Notes: generated by a model from the letters alone, not told the origin. Positions 25,439 to 36,564 are shown, counted from the first letter of the stretch. The stretch is DNA of 64,000 bases from Curtobacterium sp. MCPF17_052 (GCF_003234085.1 NZ_QKSD01000002.1:1-64000), one strand, 5' to 3'. Numbers and translations are program-made.

Positions 25439-26658
25439 CGGCGGGTCGGACGACGGCGGGTGGACGCCGACTCGGACATCGCGCCGAGGATGAGCGCCGA
25501 CTGCACGATGAGGGCGTCGCGGGCGTGGGTGGCGTCCCATCCGATGACGTCGGCGACACGGCGCAGCCGGTAGCGCACGGTGTTCGGGTGCACGAAGAGC
25601 TCACGCGCGGTGGCTTCGAGCGAGCGCCCGGTGTCCAGGTAGCACCAGAGCGTTTGGAGGAGCTCGGTCGACTGGTCCTTCAGCGGGATGTAGATCCGTT
25701 GCACGAGCGCCGACCGGGCCAGCGGGTCGCCGGCGAGCGCGCGCTCCGGGAGCAGGTCGTCGGCGAGGGCCGGACGGGGTGCGCCACGCCATGCACGTGC
25801 GACGGCGAAGCCCGCGAGTGCGGCCTTGGCGCTGGTCGAGGCGTCGACCACCCCGGGTACCTCGTTGCCGAGCACCAGGTGACCCTCACCGAACAGCGGT
25901 TCCAGCTCTTGCGCGATCGACATGAACGAGACGGGCTCTTCGCCCTCGGGCACGTCGTCACGCGGGGTGGCCCGGCCGATGACCACGACGAGCCGGGAGC
26001 CCTGGACGCCGATCAGCACGTCCGCGTCCTGGTGTCGGGCCGTCCGACGGACCTGGTCCACCTCGAGCTGCCGCGGTGCGGTACCGACGAGCACCGCGAC
26101 CTCACCGTGTCCGTGCCAGCCGAGCGCGGCGATCCGCGAGGGCAGCTCGTCGTCGTACTCGCCTGACAGGATCGAGTCGACCACGAGGGCTTCGAGACGG
26201 GCGTCCCAGAGGCCGCGGGCCTCGGCGGCGCGGGCGTAGACGTCAGCGGCGGCGAAGGCGATGTCGCGCGAGTACTTGAGGATCGCCTCCTGGAGCATCT
26301 CGTCGTCGGCGGCACGTTCCTCGACGACGGTGACGACGACACGGATGAGCTGCAGGGTCTGCTGCAGGCTCACCGAGCGGAGGAGCTCCCGCGGTGCCGA
26401 ACCGAACACGTCGGCTGCCGCGATCCACGGCGTCGACGCGCTGCCCTCGAGCCACGAGATGAAGGACGTGATGCCGGCCTGAGCCACCATGCCGACCGCC
26501 GAACGGCGTCCGGGCGGCATCTCGCTGTACCAGGGGAGCGTGTCCTCCAGGCGCTTGATCGTGGCGGTCGAGAGCTCGCCCGACACCTGCCGGAGCCAGG
26601 AGAGCGCCCGTGCCCGGTCGTCCTCTCTCGCTCCGGCGGTGTCGGCGCGTGGTGCCAT
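25435..26658 (-). CDS. fasR: PucR-type transcriptional activator of fatty acid synthesis (FasR-like)
   Basis: A 407-residue regulator with a C-terminal PucR helix-turn-helix (LEATARELFVHPNTVRYRLRRVADVIG, residues about 355-380) and an N-terminal sensory half. Its place directly before fabD-fabH-acpP-fabF matches FasR of Streptomyces, a PucR-like activator of this operon. Hence it should tune fatty acid synthesis to demand. Start may be ATG 26658 or the GTG just before it (26661). It lies ten bases after aceE in the same direction. Confidence 0.9.
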   Translation of the reverse strand: MAPRADTAGAREDDRARALSWLRQVSGELSTATIKRLEDTLPWYSEMPPGRRSAVGMVAQAGITSFISWLEGSASTPWIAAADVFGSAPRELLRSVSLQQTLQLIRVVVTVVEERAADDEMLQEAILKYSRDIAFAAADVYARAAEARGLWDARLEALVVDSILSGEYDDELPSRIAALGWHGHGEVAVLVGTAPRQLEVDQVRRTARHQDADVLIGVQGSRLVVVIGRATPRDDVPEGEEPVSFMSIAQELEPLFGEGHLVLGNEVPGVVDASTSAKAALAGFAVARAWRGAPRPALADDLLPERALAGDPLARSALVQRIYIPLKDQSTELLQTLWCYLDTGRSLEATARELFVHPNTVRYRLRRVADVIGWDATHARDALIVQSALILGAMSESASTRRRPTRR

Positions 26659-26668
26659 CACCAGCGGG

Positions 26669-29413
<2,745 letters not shown>

Positions 29414-29548
29414 CGTTGACCTCGTTCGTTCTCGTGGTGGTGGAATGTCGAGCCGTCGGTGGTCGGGTCACGACCGGGGACGGGCCGCATCCACTCTAGG
29501 CCCCCGCACCGACGGTCCCGCTGACCGCGACGCAGGGCGGACGGCACT

Positions 29549-29575
29549 TGCGTTCGGAGGGCGTCGGCGTAGCAT
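29549..29575 (+). promoter_or_regulatory. Candidate promoter of the peroxiredoxin gene
   Basis: TTGCGT (29549-29554) and TAGCAT (29570-29575) with a 15-bp spacer, giving a leader of about 70 nt. It lies in the 242-bp gap between divergent aceE and the peroxiredoxin; nothing else was recognised there. Confidence 0.4.
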
Positions 29576-29655
29576 GGCCGACCGTGCGTCCGCGACCGGT
29601 GGACGTGTGGAACCGTAGGGCACACCCAACGCCCTGGGAGAGAAGCACCTCAACG

Positions 29656-30144
29656 ATGGCTCTGGAGATCGGCTCACTCGCGCCGGACTTCGAGCTCCCG
29701 AACCAGTTCGGTGAGCACGTCCGACTCAGCGACCACCGTGGCCACCGCCCGGTCGCACTCGTCTTCTTCCCCCTCGCGTTCTCGTCCACATGCACGGACG
29801 AGCTCTGCACCCTGCAGGACAACATCGCGATGTTCCAGGACCAGCGCATCGAGCTGATCGGCATCTCGGTCGACTCCAAGGCGACGCTGCGGTCGTTCGC
29901 GCAGGTCAACGGCTACGACTTCGAGCTGCTCGCGGACTTCTGGCCGCACGGTGCTGTCTCGAAGGAGTACGGCGTGTTCCTCGAGAAGAAGGGCTTCGCG
30001 ACCCGCGCGACCTTCGTCATCGACGTGAACGGTCGCATCAAGGCATCGATCATCACCGAGCCCGGCGTCGCTCGCGACGTGACCGAGTACCGGGCAGCGC
30101 TCGATCGGCTGGCCGCCTGCGCCGCGCCGGTGGCCGTCGGCTGA
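29656..30144 (+). CDS. Peroxiredoxin (AhpE/BCP-like)
   Basis: 162-residue thiol peroxidase detoxifying peroxides in the cytosol. The active site PLAFSSTCTDELC places the peroxidatic Cys at 46 and a second Cys at 51, the C-x4-C spacing of BCP-type enzymes. The overall sequence (IGSLAPDFELPNQFGEHVRLSDHRG) is closest in layout to AhpE. The ATG at 29656 follows GGGAGAGAAG. The upstream open frame lacks family sequence. Confidence 0.9.
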   Translation: MALEIGSLAPDFELPNQFGEHVRLSDHRGHRPVALVFFPLAFSSTCTDELCTLQDNIAMFQDQRIELIGISVDSKATLRSFAQVNGYDFELLADFWPHGAVSKEYGVFLEKKGFATRATFVIDVNGRIKASIITEPGVARDVTEYRAALDRLAACAAPVAVG

Positions 30145-30216
30145 CCCTCGACCCCTCCTCGACGGCGTCGGTTCCGAACTCCGGGTGACGTCACCAGACG
30201 TCGGACTGGAGGCGCG

Positions 30217-31146
30217 GTGCCCGTCATCGACACCGGCGCGGTCCCACGGGTGGGGACCGGGCACGCGGACGTCTACGCGCCGTACCCCGTCGTCGACGAC
30301 CCCGCACGATGGGGCCTCATCACGACGACCGTGTCGACGATCGCCGGCCCGACGGTGGTCCACCACCGCCCCGGACCCCGCCCGCTGCTGTTCCTGCACG
30401 GCGTCGCTGGCTCGTGGACCACGTGGACCCCGCTCCTCACGGCCGCGGCGGGCATCGCCGGCCGCGGACTCGTCCTCGTCGACCTGCCCGGCTGGGGATC
30501 CTCACCCGCTCCGGCCGTGGCGCTCGACGTCGACGAGTCGTCGCAGGTGCTCGTCGACGTGCTCGACGCCCTCGGCCTCGACCAGGTCGACGTCGTCGGC
30601 CACTCCATGGGGGCCTTCGTGGGCCTCCACCTCGCGGTGACCTGGCCGGAACGGGTGCGCTCCCTCGGCCTCGTCTCCGGCACGACCTTCGCCACCGCGG
30701 CCGCGTCGCGCCGGCCGGTCCGGGCACTGCGGACCCTGCCGGCCTTCACGCTGCTGCGTGCCGGGCTGGCGGTGACCCGGGGAGCCGCGCACGGCCTCCT
30801 GCGCGGACTCGCCCGGATCGGACTGCTCCCGCTGCTCGCGGGGCCGGTGTTCGCCGCCGTCCGTCGGCTGGACCCGAGCGTGCTGCAGGCGTTCGTCGCG
30901 GAGTTCCGCCCGGCCGGGTTCCTCGGCGCGGCCCGCGCGGCCGCCCGCTACGACACCCGACTGTGGTCGGAGGTCCGGTGCCCCGTCGTCGCGCTCGCGG
31001 GACGGCAGGACGTGTTCGCGCGGGTGGACGACCTCGCGCGTCTCCGTCGTGTCCTGCCGGACGTCCGCACGGTCCTCCTGGAGGACTGCGGGCACTTCGC
31101 GCACGTCGAGCAACCCGACGCGGTGGTCCGCGAACTGCTCAGCTGA
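30217..31146 (+). CDS. Alpha/beta hydrolase
   Basis: 309-residue hydrolase with nucleophile elbow GHSMGAF (Ser near residue 130), Asp in GRQDVFARVDD and His in EDCGHFAHVEQPD, so the triad is complete. A helical cap lies around residues 160-240. Substrate unknown. The GTG start is preceded by GGAGG, which lies inside a GACTGGAGGC copy of the dispersed motif. It overlaps the convergent transpeptidase gene by 8 bp. Confidence 0.88.
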   Translation: MPVIDTGAVPRVGTGHADVYAPYPVVDDPARWGLITTTVSTIAGPTVVHHRPGPRPLLFLHGVAGSWTTWTPLLTAAAGIAGRGLVLVDLPGWGSSPAPAVALDVDESSQVLVDVLDALGLDQVDVVGHSMGAFVGLHLAVTWPERVRSLGLVSGTTFATAAASRRPVRALRTLPAFTLLRAGLAVTRGAAHGLLRGLARIGLLPLLAGPVFAAVRRLDPSVLQAFVAEFRPAGFLGAARAAARYDTRLWSEVRCPVVALAGRQDVFARVDDLARLRRVLPDVRTVLLEDCGHFAHVEQPDAVVRELLS

Positions 31147-32083
31147 ACTCGATCGGCGTCCCGATCGGCAGCTCCGCGAGTGCGTCGGTCATCGCGGCGG
31201 TGATGCGGACGCAGCCGTGCGACGACCCGGTCGGGTCCGGGTAGAAGTGCAGCGCGGTGAGGGCCGCGTTGCCGCCGTACCCGGCGAGCTTCGACGAGTG
31301 CGCCCCGGTCAGCGCGATCGGGTGCCCCTGCGTGTACGGGACCTGCGGGTCGACGTAGTTCGCCTCCATGTAGGTCTTCGTGTCCGCCGGCGTCGGGTCG
31401 TCCGGAGTGCCGAGGCGTGCGGTCTCGCTCGTCTGGACGGTGCCGTCGCGGTGCACGATCGCGATCGTGCCGGTCGTGTTGTCGACCCGGACCTCCCGGT
31501 CGGTGCCCGCGAGCGTGAAGTCGGCGGCGCGGGCCCAGGCGAACGTCGAACTCGGGGCCTCGGCGACCCCGTCGTCGCCCGGCGTCCGGTTCCGGGACGG
31601 CGTCGAGACGAGGACCATGCCGCCGTCCTCGCCGGCCGATCGACCCCAGACGGCGGTCGCGGTCGGTGTGTTGATCGTCGACACCGACGAGGACAGCGAC
31701 GCGACCGGAGCGGCGTCCGCGTCGGGCGCGGCGTAGAGCGGGACGAGCGGTGCCTTCGGGGTCGCGGTGGTCCACTGGTTCCGGGCGTCGACCTGCGAGC
31801 CGTCGAGGAGCTGACCGATCACGGCGTCGTGGAAGGCCAGGGGGAGTGCGGCGAGGGCCTCGTCCGACGGCCGGTCGGGGACGGCGGGGAGCGGCGTGCG
31901 GGACGGGGTGGGCGTGGGCGTGGTGGTGGCGACGGCCGCTGTAGGGGTGGGTCGGGCCTCCCGGCCGGAGTCGGTGAGGGACCACGCGACCGTGGCGGCG
32001 GCGACCACGACGGCGAGCGCCCCGGCACCGACGATCCACCAGCGTCGTCGGTCGCCCTGCTGTGGTGCTGACGGTTCCGTCAT
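31139..32083 (-). CDS. L,D-transpeptidase (YkuD domain), membrane-anchored
   Basis: Cross-links or modifies peptidoglycan outside the cell. The 314 residues start with a cytoplasmic tail, one membrane anchor (RWWIVGAGALAVVVAAATVAW, residues 14-34 less the ends) and a Thr/Pro-rich wall-spanning linker (45-65). The YkuD catalytic motif SSHGCVRI has Cys291, preceded by a His-containing segment. No lipobox. Start ATG at 32083; the frame is open to 32326 but that part consists of 21-bp repeats. Confidence 0.9.
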   Translation of the reverse strand: MTEPSAPQQGDRRRWWIVGAGALAVVVAAATVAWSLTDSGREARPTPTAAVATTTPTPTPSRTPLPAVPDRPSDEALAALPLAFHDAVIGQLLDGSQVDARNQWTTATPKAPLVPLYAAPDADAAPVASLSSSVSTINTPTATAVWGRSAGEDGGMVLVSTPSRNRTPGDDGVAEAPSSTFAWARAADFTLAGTDREVRVDNTTGTIAIVHRDGTVQTSETARLGTPDDPTPADTKTYMEANYVDPQVPYTQGHPIALTGAHSSKLAGYGGNAALTALHFYPDPTGSSHGCVRITAAMTDALAELPIGTPIEFS

Positions 32084-32106
32084 CGAAGTCCCCGTTCCCC
32101 TGTGAC

Positions 32107-32169
32107 CATGCTGCTCTCGCCCGGTCCCATGCTGCTCTCGCCTGGCCCCGTGCTGCTGTCGCCTGGACG
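32107..32169. repeat. Three 21-bp tandem repeats
   Basis: Units at 32107-32127, 32128-32148 and 32149-32169 share CATGCTGCTCTCGCC with minor changes. They lie in the 217-bp gap between divergent transpeptidase and nitroreductase-like genes. On the minus strand they read Q-H-G-rich peptide in the transpeptidase frame, but upstream of its start. Confidence 0.85.
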
Positions 32170-32300
32170 GCGTCCCGGCCCGCTGTCCTTCCTCCACAGC
32201 ATCCCAGACGCTGCGGCGTCGTCCACAGGCATGCCAGAGCGGGCATGGGCGTGGACGGGTGGTGCGTATGCTCGCGGCAACGACCACCGAGGGGGAACCG

Positions 32301-33353
32301 ATGGCCACACCCTGGACCGGCATCATCGAGGATGCACGGCACTACCCGTCACCGCACAACTCGCAGCCCATGGTGCTGCGGGTGGAGGACGACCGCACCG
32401 CGACCGTCTTCTACGACCTGCGGCGGGGACTGCCGGCGGAGTCCTTCGGGATCCCGTTCGGGCACGTCTGCGCCGGCGTGTTCCTCGCCGGGCTCGCCCT
32501 GGTCGCGCGGGCGCACGGCTTCACGGTGACCGAGTCACTCGACCACGCCGAGATGGACTTCGGCCGGGTCGACCGAGACCCGGCGGACCACCTGCACCGG
32601 CTCGGCAGCGTCGCGCTGACGCCGCACGCAGTCACGGCTGCTGACCGGGAGGCCCTGCACGGCTTCCTCGCTCGGCGCACCTCGCGCAGACCCTACGACG
32701 CGACCCTCGTGGACGACGACGTGATCCGGGCGTCGGAGACGATCGCGGCGCAGGCCGGTCACCGGTTCCGGACGACGGCGGACCGGGCCACGGTCGACGA
32801 GATCGTGCGCGTGAACCAGGCGACGCTGTTCGATGACCTGCGGAACGACGCGGTGCACACCGAGATCCTGCACTGGCTGCGGTTCTCGAAGCGCCAGGCG
32901 GCGGACACCGGGGACGGGCTGTCGGCCGAGACGATGCTCATGCCGGGGCCGGTGCTCAAGTTCGCGATGGAGCACCGCGGGCTGTGGGAGGCACCCGGCA
33001 TCGGCACCACGTTCAAGAAGGTCTACCTGTCGACGATGCGTGGCGTGCGGCAGCTCGGCTGGCTCGAGGGGCCGTTCGGGTCGCCGGCGGAGTACGTCGA
33101 GGCCGGTCGGACGTTCATGCGCATCTGGCTGGACCTCGATGCGCGGGGGATCGCCCTGCATCCCTTCGGGACCGTCATCACGAACCCGCGGTCGCACGCG
33201 GCCTTCGTCGAGCGTGCCGGGGTCGACGAGTCCGACGGGCGGATGGCGTGGATGCTGTTCCGCTTCGGCCGGAGTGCTCCGCCGCCCCTGGCGCACCGAC
33301 GGCCTGCGTCGGCGATGACCCTCGCCGCGGCTGCTGACGGCGGTGTCTCGTGA
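32301..33353 (+). CDS. Nitroreductase-like (Acg-type) protein
   Basis: 350 residues related to the flavin-dependent nitroreductase superfamily, in the divergent branch with Acg-type proteins. DARHYPSPHNSQPM near residue 10 corresponds to the FMN-binding RRSxRxF segment, HGFLARRTSRRPYD repeats that theme, and LGWLEGPFGSPAEYVEAGRTFMRIWLDLDARGIALHPFGTVI matches the C-terminal core. Possible roles are flavin storage or reduction of an unknown substrate. GAGGGGGA precedes the ATG, and TATGCT (32267-32272) may be its -10. Its stop overlaps the next start (GTGA). Confidence 0.75.
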   Translation: MATPWTGIIEDARHYPSPHNSQPMVLRVEDDRTATVFYDLRRGLPAESFGIPFGHVCAGVFLAGLALVARAHGFTVTESLDHAEMDFGRVDRDPADHLHRLGSVALTPHAVTAADREALHGFLARRTSRRPYDATLVDDDVIRASETIAAQAGHRFRTTADRATVDEIVRVNQATLFDDLRNDAVHTEILHWLRFSKRQAADTGDGLSAETMLMPGPVLKFAMEHRGLWEAPGIGTTFKKVYLSTMRGVRQLGWLEGPFGSPAEYVEAGRTFMRIWLDLDARGIALHPFGTVITNPRSHAAFVERAGVDESDGRMAWMLFRFGRSAPPPLAHRRPASAMTLAAAADGGVS

Positions 33354-34924
33354 AGCGAGCGGCGGTGTTCACGGTGGTCTGGGTCGTCGAAGCGGTCGTC
33401 GGACTGTTCATGCCGCGGGTCGGGACGCACAAGTTCCTGCTCGCGCCGGGCATCGAGCCGCTCCGCTGGACCCTCGGGCGGTGGCGTGCGTGGCGGACCG
33501 CGGAGCTGGCGGCGAAGCGGGTGCCCGCGTACCGGGCGTTCCTGGCGGGCGTGGGGCGTTCCTCCCGTCTGGACACGCGCAGCGGGATCGCCACCGCGTT
33601 CTCGGGACTGCCGGAGATGGACAAGGAGTCCTACGTCAAGCGGTGGAGCATCCCGGAGCGCTGTCTCGACGGTCGGCTCCCGCGGCGCGGTGTCGTCGTG
33701 GACGAGTCGTCCGGGTCCTCCGGTGTCCCGACGAGCTGGGTGCGCGGACCCGACGAGCGGCAGGCGACGCGGCAGCTGCTGCAGCTCGGGTTCGCTCGGA
33801 CCTCGAAGGAACTGGCGAAGCAGCCGTTCGTGCTCAACGCGTTCTCGCTCGGCGCGTGGGCGACCGGGATGAACGTCACGGCGTCGCTCACCGAGTCCAC
33901 GATGATCAAGTCGATCGGGCCGGACCGCGACAAGATCGTGCAGACGATGCAGGAGTTCGGCACCGGTTTCACCTACGTGATCCTCAGCTACCCGCCGTTC
34001 CTCAAGGGGCTGTTCGAGGACGACCGGATCGACTGGCGCGAGTACACGATCGTCGCGGCGTTTGGTGGCGAGGGCATCAGCGAGAACATGCGCGCCCACA
34101 TCGAGCAGTACGCGCACACCGTCCTCGGGTCGTACGGGGCGAGCGACCTCGAGATCAACCTGGGCATCGAGACGGGCTTCTCGGTGGCGCTGCGGAAGGC
34201 GATCGCTGCCGACCCGGCGCTCTCGACGGCACTGACCAAGCAGTCCGAGTACGGCGTCCTGCCGATGGTGTTCCAGTTCAACCCGTTCGGCTACCTGATC
34301 GAGACGAACGAGCGTGGCGAGCTCGTCGTCACGATCGCCCGCTCCGAGAACATCAGCCCCCGGATCCGGTACAACATCCACGACCGTGGGCACGTGGTGC
34401 GGATGCGGGACCTGAAACCCGTGCTGCGGGCGACCGGGCACGAGGACCTGCTCGCGGAGGCGGAGCTCGACCTGCCGCTGCTGTTCCACTACGGCCGATC
34501 GGACCTGTCCGTCGACTTCAACGGCGCTGTCGTCGCTCCCGATGCCGTCCGGGACGTCGTCTACGGGGACCCGGTCCTGCTCGAAGCGGTCGAGAACCAC
34601 CGGCTCATCAGCTACGAGGACGATCACGGCGACCGCCAGCTGCACATCGCCTTCCAGCTCGCCGCGTCCGCCGACTCGTTCGACGCCGATCGCGCCCGGC
34701 CGGCCGTGGTCGCCGAACTGCGCCGGCTCAACCGCGACTTCTCAAACGCGATCCGCACCGCGCCTCCGGGGACGCTGCCGACCGTGGCGTTCTACCCGTA
34801 CCGGACCGGGCCGTTCCGAGAGGACGGGCGGAAGCTCAAGAACGAGTACGTCTGGCAGCTCGGGCCCGGATCGGTGGACGAGTGGGACCTGGACCTCGGG
34901 TGGGTGGCGCCGAAGGAGGCCTGA
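33350..34924 (+). CDS. PaaK-like adenylate-forming enzyme
   Basis: 524 residues related to phenylacetate-CoA ligase and CoF synthetase-type enzymes, which activate carboxylic acids with ATP. The phosphate-binding loop DESSGSSGVPTSW lies at residues 119-130, the adenine-site motif GSYGASDLE at 260-268, and YNIHDRGHVV with the ribose-binding Asp at 341-350. A hydrophobic N-terminus (VFTVVWVVEAVVGLFM) could anchor it to the membrane. It is translationally coupled to the nitroreductase-like gene. Substrate unknown. Confidence 0.78.
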   Translation: MKRAAVFTVVWVVEAVVGLFMPRVGTHKFLLAPGIEPLRWTLGRWRAWRTAELAAKRVPAYRAFLAGVGRSSRLDTRSGIATAFSGLPEMDKESYVKRWSIPERCLDGRLPRRGVVVDESSGSSGVPTSWVRGPDERQATRQLLQLGFARTSKELAKQPFVLNAFSLGAWATGMNVTASLTESTMIKSIGPDRDKIVQTMQEFGTGFTYVILSYPPFLKGLFEDDRIDWREYTIVAAFGGEGISENMRAHIEQYAHTVLGSYGASDLEINLGIETGFSVALRKAIAADPALSTALTKQSEYGVLPMVFQFNPFGYLIETNERGELVVTIARSENISPRIRYNIHDRGHVVRMRDLKPVLRATGHEDLLAEAELDLPLLFHYGRSDLSVDFNGAVVAPDAVRDVVYGDPVLLEAVENHRLISYEDDHGDRQLHIAFQLAASADSFDADRARPAVVAELRRLNRDFSNAIRTAPPGTLPTVAFYPYRTGPFREDGRKLKNEYVWQLGPGSVDEWDLDLGWVAPKEA

Positions 34925-34970
34925 GCCGAAGTGGGCCGGGCGGCCCGGCGCCGCGGCCTCGCTGCGCGGC

Positions 34971-35525
34971 TCAGCGGTACTGCGGCGGCCAGTCGAACGG
35001 GGCCGGCCGGTGGGGGACCTCGCCGATCGTCGTCACGGCGAGCCCGATCTCGCGCCGGTTCGTCAACTCGATGGACCGCGGGTTGCCGAAGAACCGCTTG
35101 CCGTCCACCCACACCGTCAGCTCGCCGCGCAGCCCGCCGACGTGCGCCGCCCCGAGCGAGACACCCCACTCGTCGAAGAACTGCCCGAGTGTGAAGGTGC
35201 GCCGGGTCGGGGACTCGACGTGCAGGATGCCTGACGTGTCGTGCGTGTGCAGCTGCGCGGCGACCCGCTGCGACTTCGCGTGCCCGATGTCGCCCGGTAC
35301 CACGACCGGGGTGTCGCCGTCGGTGATGGTCAGGTGCGTGTGGACGTGCTCGGCCAGGTGCTCGCCCCAGACGTTCTCGAGCCCGGCCTCGTCAGCGCGG
35401 TGTGCCAGGTCCGTCGGACGCGGCCACGGGGGCGCGACCGACGTCGTGTCGGAGCCGGGCGTCGAGCAGCCGGTGAGCAGGGCGACCAGCAGTGCGGCGA
35501 CGACGACGGCGGGGGAGCGGCGCAT
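34971..35525 (-). CDS. His-rich secreted lipoprotein of unknown function
   Basis: 184 residues with signal peptide and lipobox LTGC (Cys20). The mature part has closely spaced histidines (EHLAEHVHTHLTI, then QLHTHDTSGILHVES) and FTLGQFFDEWGVS, suggesting metal binding outside the membrane. Similar domains occur in actinobacterial membrane proteins of unknown role. No ribosome binding site, but TACGCT lies 7 bases before the ATG, so leaderless. Confidence 0.8.
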   Translation of the reverse strand: MRRSPAVVVAALLVALLTGCSTPGSDTTSVAPPWPRPTDLAHRADEAGLENVWGEHLAEHVHTHLTITDGDTPVVVPGDIGHAKSQRVAAQLHTHDTSGILHVESPTRRTFTLGQFFDEWGVSLGAAHVGGLRGELTVWVDGKRFFGNPRSIELTNRREIGLAVTTIGEVPHRPAPFDWPPQYR

Positions 35526-35603
35526 GCGAGCGAGCGTAGTCACGGGCTCGGCGTCGCTCTCGGCGCACCCGTAGGATGTGGGGTGCACCCAGACCCGGTG
35601 CGA

Positions 35604-35676
35604 GGGCCTTTAGCTCAGCTGGTAGAGCGCCACGTTTACACCGTGGATGTCGTCGGTTCGATCCCGGCAGGGCCCA
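35604..35676 (+). tRNA. tRNA-Val (TAC)
   Basis: The cloverleaf has acceptor GGGCCTT/AGGGCCC, anticodon stem CCACG/CGTGG with loop TTTACAC (anticodon TAC), T-arm GTCGG-TTCGATC-CCGGC and discriminator A. TAGGAT at 35572-35577 is a likely -10. Its 3' part is the attachment site of the element that follows. Confidence 0.95.
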
Positions 35677-35678
35677 CG
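35635..35678 (+). repeat. attL-like repeat within tRNA-Val
   Basis: Left copy of the 44-bp direct repeat. It keeps the tRNA intact, with T at 35644 and C at 35674 where the right copy differs. Confidence 0.8.
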
Positions 35679-35682
35679 TAGA

Positions 35683-35709
35683 GAAAGCCCCGGTCAGGCC
35701 GGGGCTTTC
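35683..35709 (+). terminator. Terminator after tRNA-Val
   Basis: Stem GAAAGCCCCGG with its perfect 11-bp complement, loop TCAGG, A/T-rich base of stem. Confidence 0.88.
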
Positions 35710-35796
35710 GTCATTTGGCGGTCAGTTAATTGCTTCCAGGTTTCTCGGGCGTAACCCCGACGTGTCCCCGGCCAGGGCCGCGTTGACACGGCTGCC

Positions 35797-36303
35797 GTGA
35801 TGGACCGAACCACTAAATTGAAGAACCAGACAATCGGCGTCCCGAAGTTCGTTGTGCGGCGCAGTGCTGGTGGTCAACTGATCCCAGCGAATGACTGGCG
35901 GCTACTCACGTCCGGCGCGTTCGGTACACCGATCAAAAACGTCGGCTTCACATGGTCCGGCGGCGTGCTCACAGTGCCACGCGCCGGTATTTATGACATA
36001 CGCGCACACGTCATGTTCCGCTCGAATGACTACGGGACGGTGGGCGTTCAGGTCACCCGCAACACTACGGTTGCGGACGGCAGCGGAACCGTCCTGGCGA
36101 ACGAGATTTCACCAATGGCACCGGCTGTGGGCACATCGCTGCACATGGGCGTGTCAGACGCGGAGTTCGTCTCCCTGAACGCTAACGACCAGTTGAGGGT
36201 CCACGTCCTGCAACGTAACCGCAGCGGGGACACCGTGAACATCGGGAGCAACGACCGGCCGTTCGACCTGACGTTCGCGTGCGTGTGGGTGGACTCGCTG
36301 TAA
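35797..36303 (+). CDS. Phage-type structural protein with C1q-like fold (predicted)
   Basis: 168 residues (GTG at 35797, or ATG at 35800). The pattern FTWSGGVLTVPRAGIYDIRAHVMF, alternating strands and the ending FDLTFACVWVDSL resemble C1q/TNF-like jelly-roll domains common at the ends of phage tail or head-fibre proteins. Codons are less GC3-biased than in neighbours, consistent with transfer. No clear ribosome binding site; TTGACA at 35783-35788 lies close upstream. It is the only sizeable gene in the element. A bacterial secreted C1q-like protein is possible, but there is no signal peptide. Confidence 0.7.
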   Translation: MMDRTTKLKNQTIGVPKFVVRRSAGGQLIPANDWRLLTSGAFGTPIKNVGFTWSGGVLTVPRAGIYDIRAHVMFRSNDYGTVGVQVTRNTTVADGSGTVLANEISPMAPAVGTSLHMGVSDAEFVSLNANDQLRVHVLQRNRSGDTVNIGSNDRPFDLTFACVWVDSL

Positions 36304-36310
36304 GGGACGG

Positions 36311-36345
36311 GAACGCCCCCACTCCGAAGGGGAGTGAGGGCGTTC
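36311..36345. terminator. Bidirectional terminator in the mobile remnant
   Basis: GAACGCCC pairs with GGGCGTTC and CACTCC with GGAGTG, with one internal mismatch and a 5-base loop. It lies between the convergent structural gene and the small membrane ORF. Confidence 0.8.
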
Positions 36346-36350
36346 TGTCA

Positions 36351-36470
36351 CTAGCTGAGGATGACCACCACCAAATCGATGACTGACGCACACAGGTGCG
36401 CCAACACGGTCACCGCGCCGACGATAATTGGCCAGCGGCGTGGGGTTGGGGTAGTAACGTGTCGATCCAA
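36351..36470 (-). CDS. 39-residue single-span membrane peptide (TTG start)
   Basis: The ORF starts at TTG 36470, placed four bases after a perfect AGGAGG (complement of 36475-36480). The peptide has a short basic head (DRHVTTPTPRRW) and a continuous hydrophobic segment ending DLVVVILS. It ends right at the terminator. Holin-like or membrane-toxin-like peptides have this layout, but no family match can be claimed. The strong ribosome binding site and position support expression. Confidence 0.5.
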   Translation of the reverse strand: MDRHVTTPTPRRWPIIVGAVTVLAHLCASVIDLVVVILS

Positions 36471-36536
36471 GCGACCTCCTAGAGGTTGCTGTCCCGGGTC
36501 CGGTTGATGCTGTGGCGGCTGAGCCTGACCCTGTGT

Positions 36537-36564
36537 GAGAGCCGTACCGGTTGGTGCGGCTCTC
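36537..36564. terminator. Hairpin in the mobile remnant
   Basis: GAGAGCCG (36537-36544) pairs with CGGCTCTC (36557-36564), followed by TTACGTT. The rest of 36565-36885 shows no convincing gene; GTAGTAC occurs twice in tandem at about 36670-36683. Confidence 0.6.
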
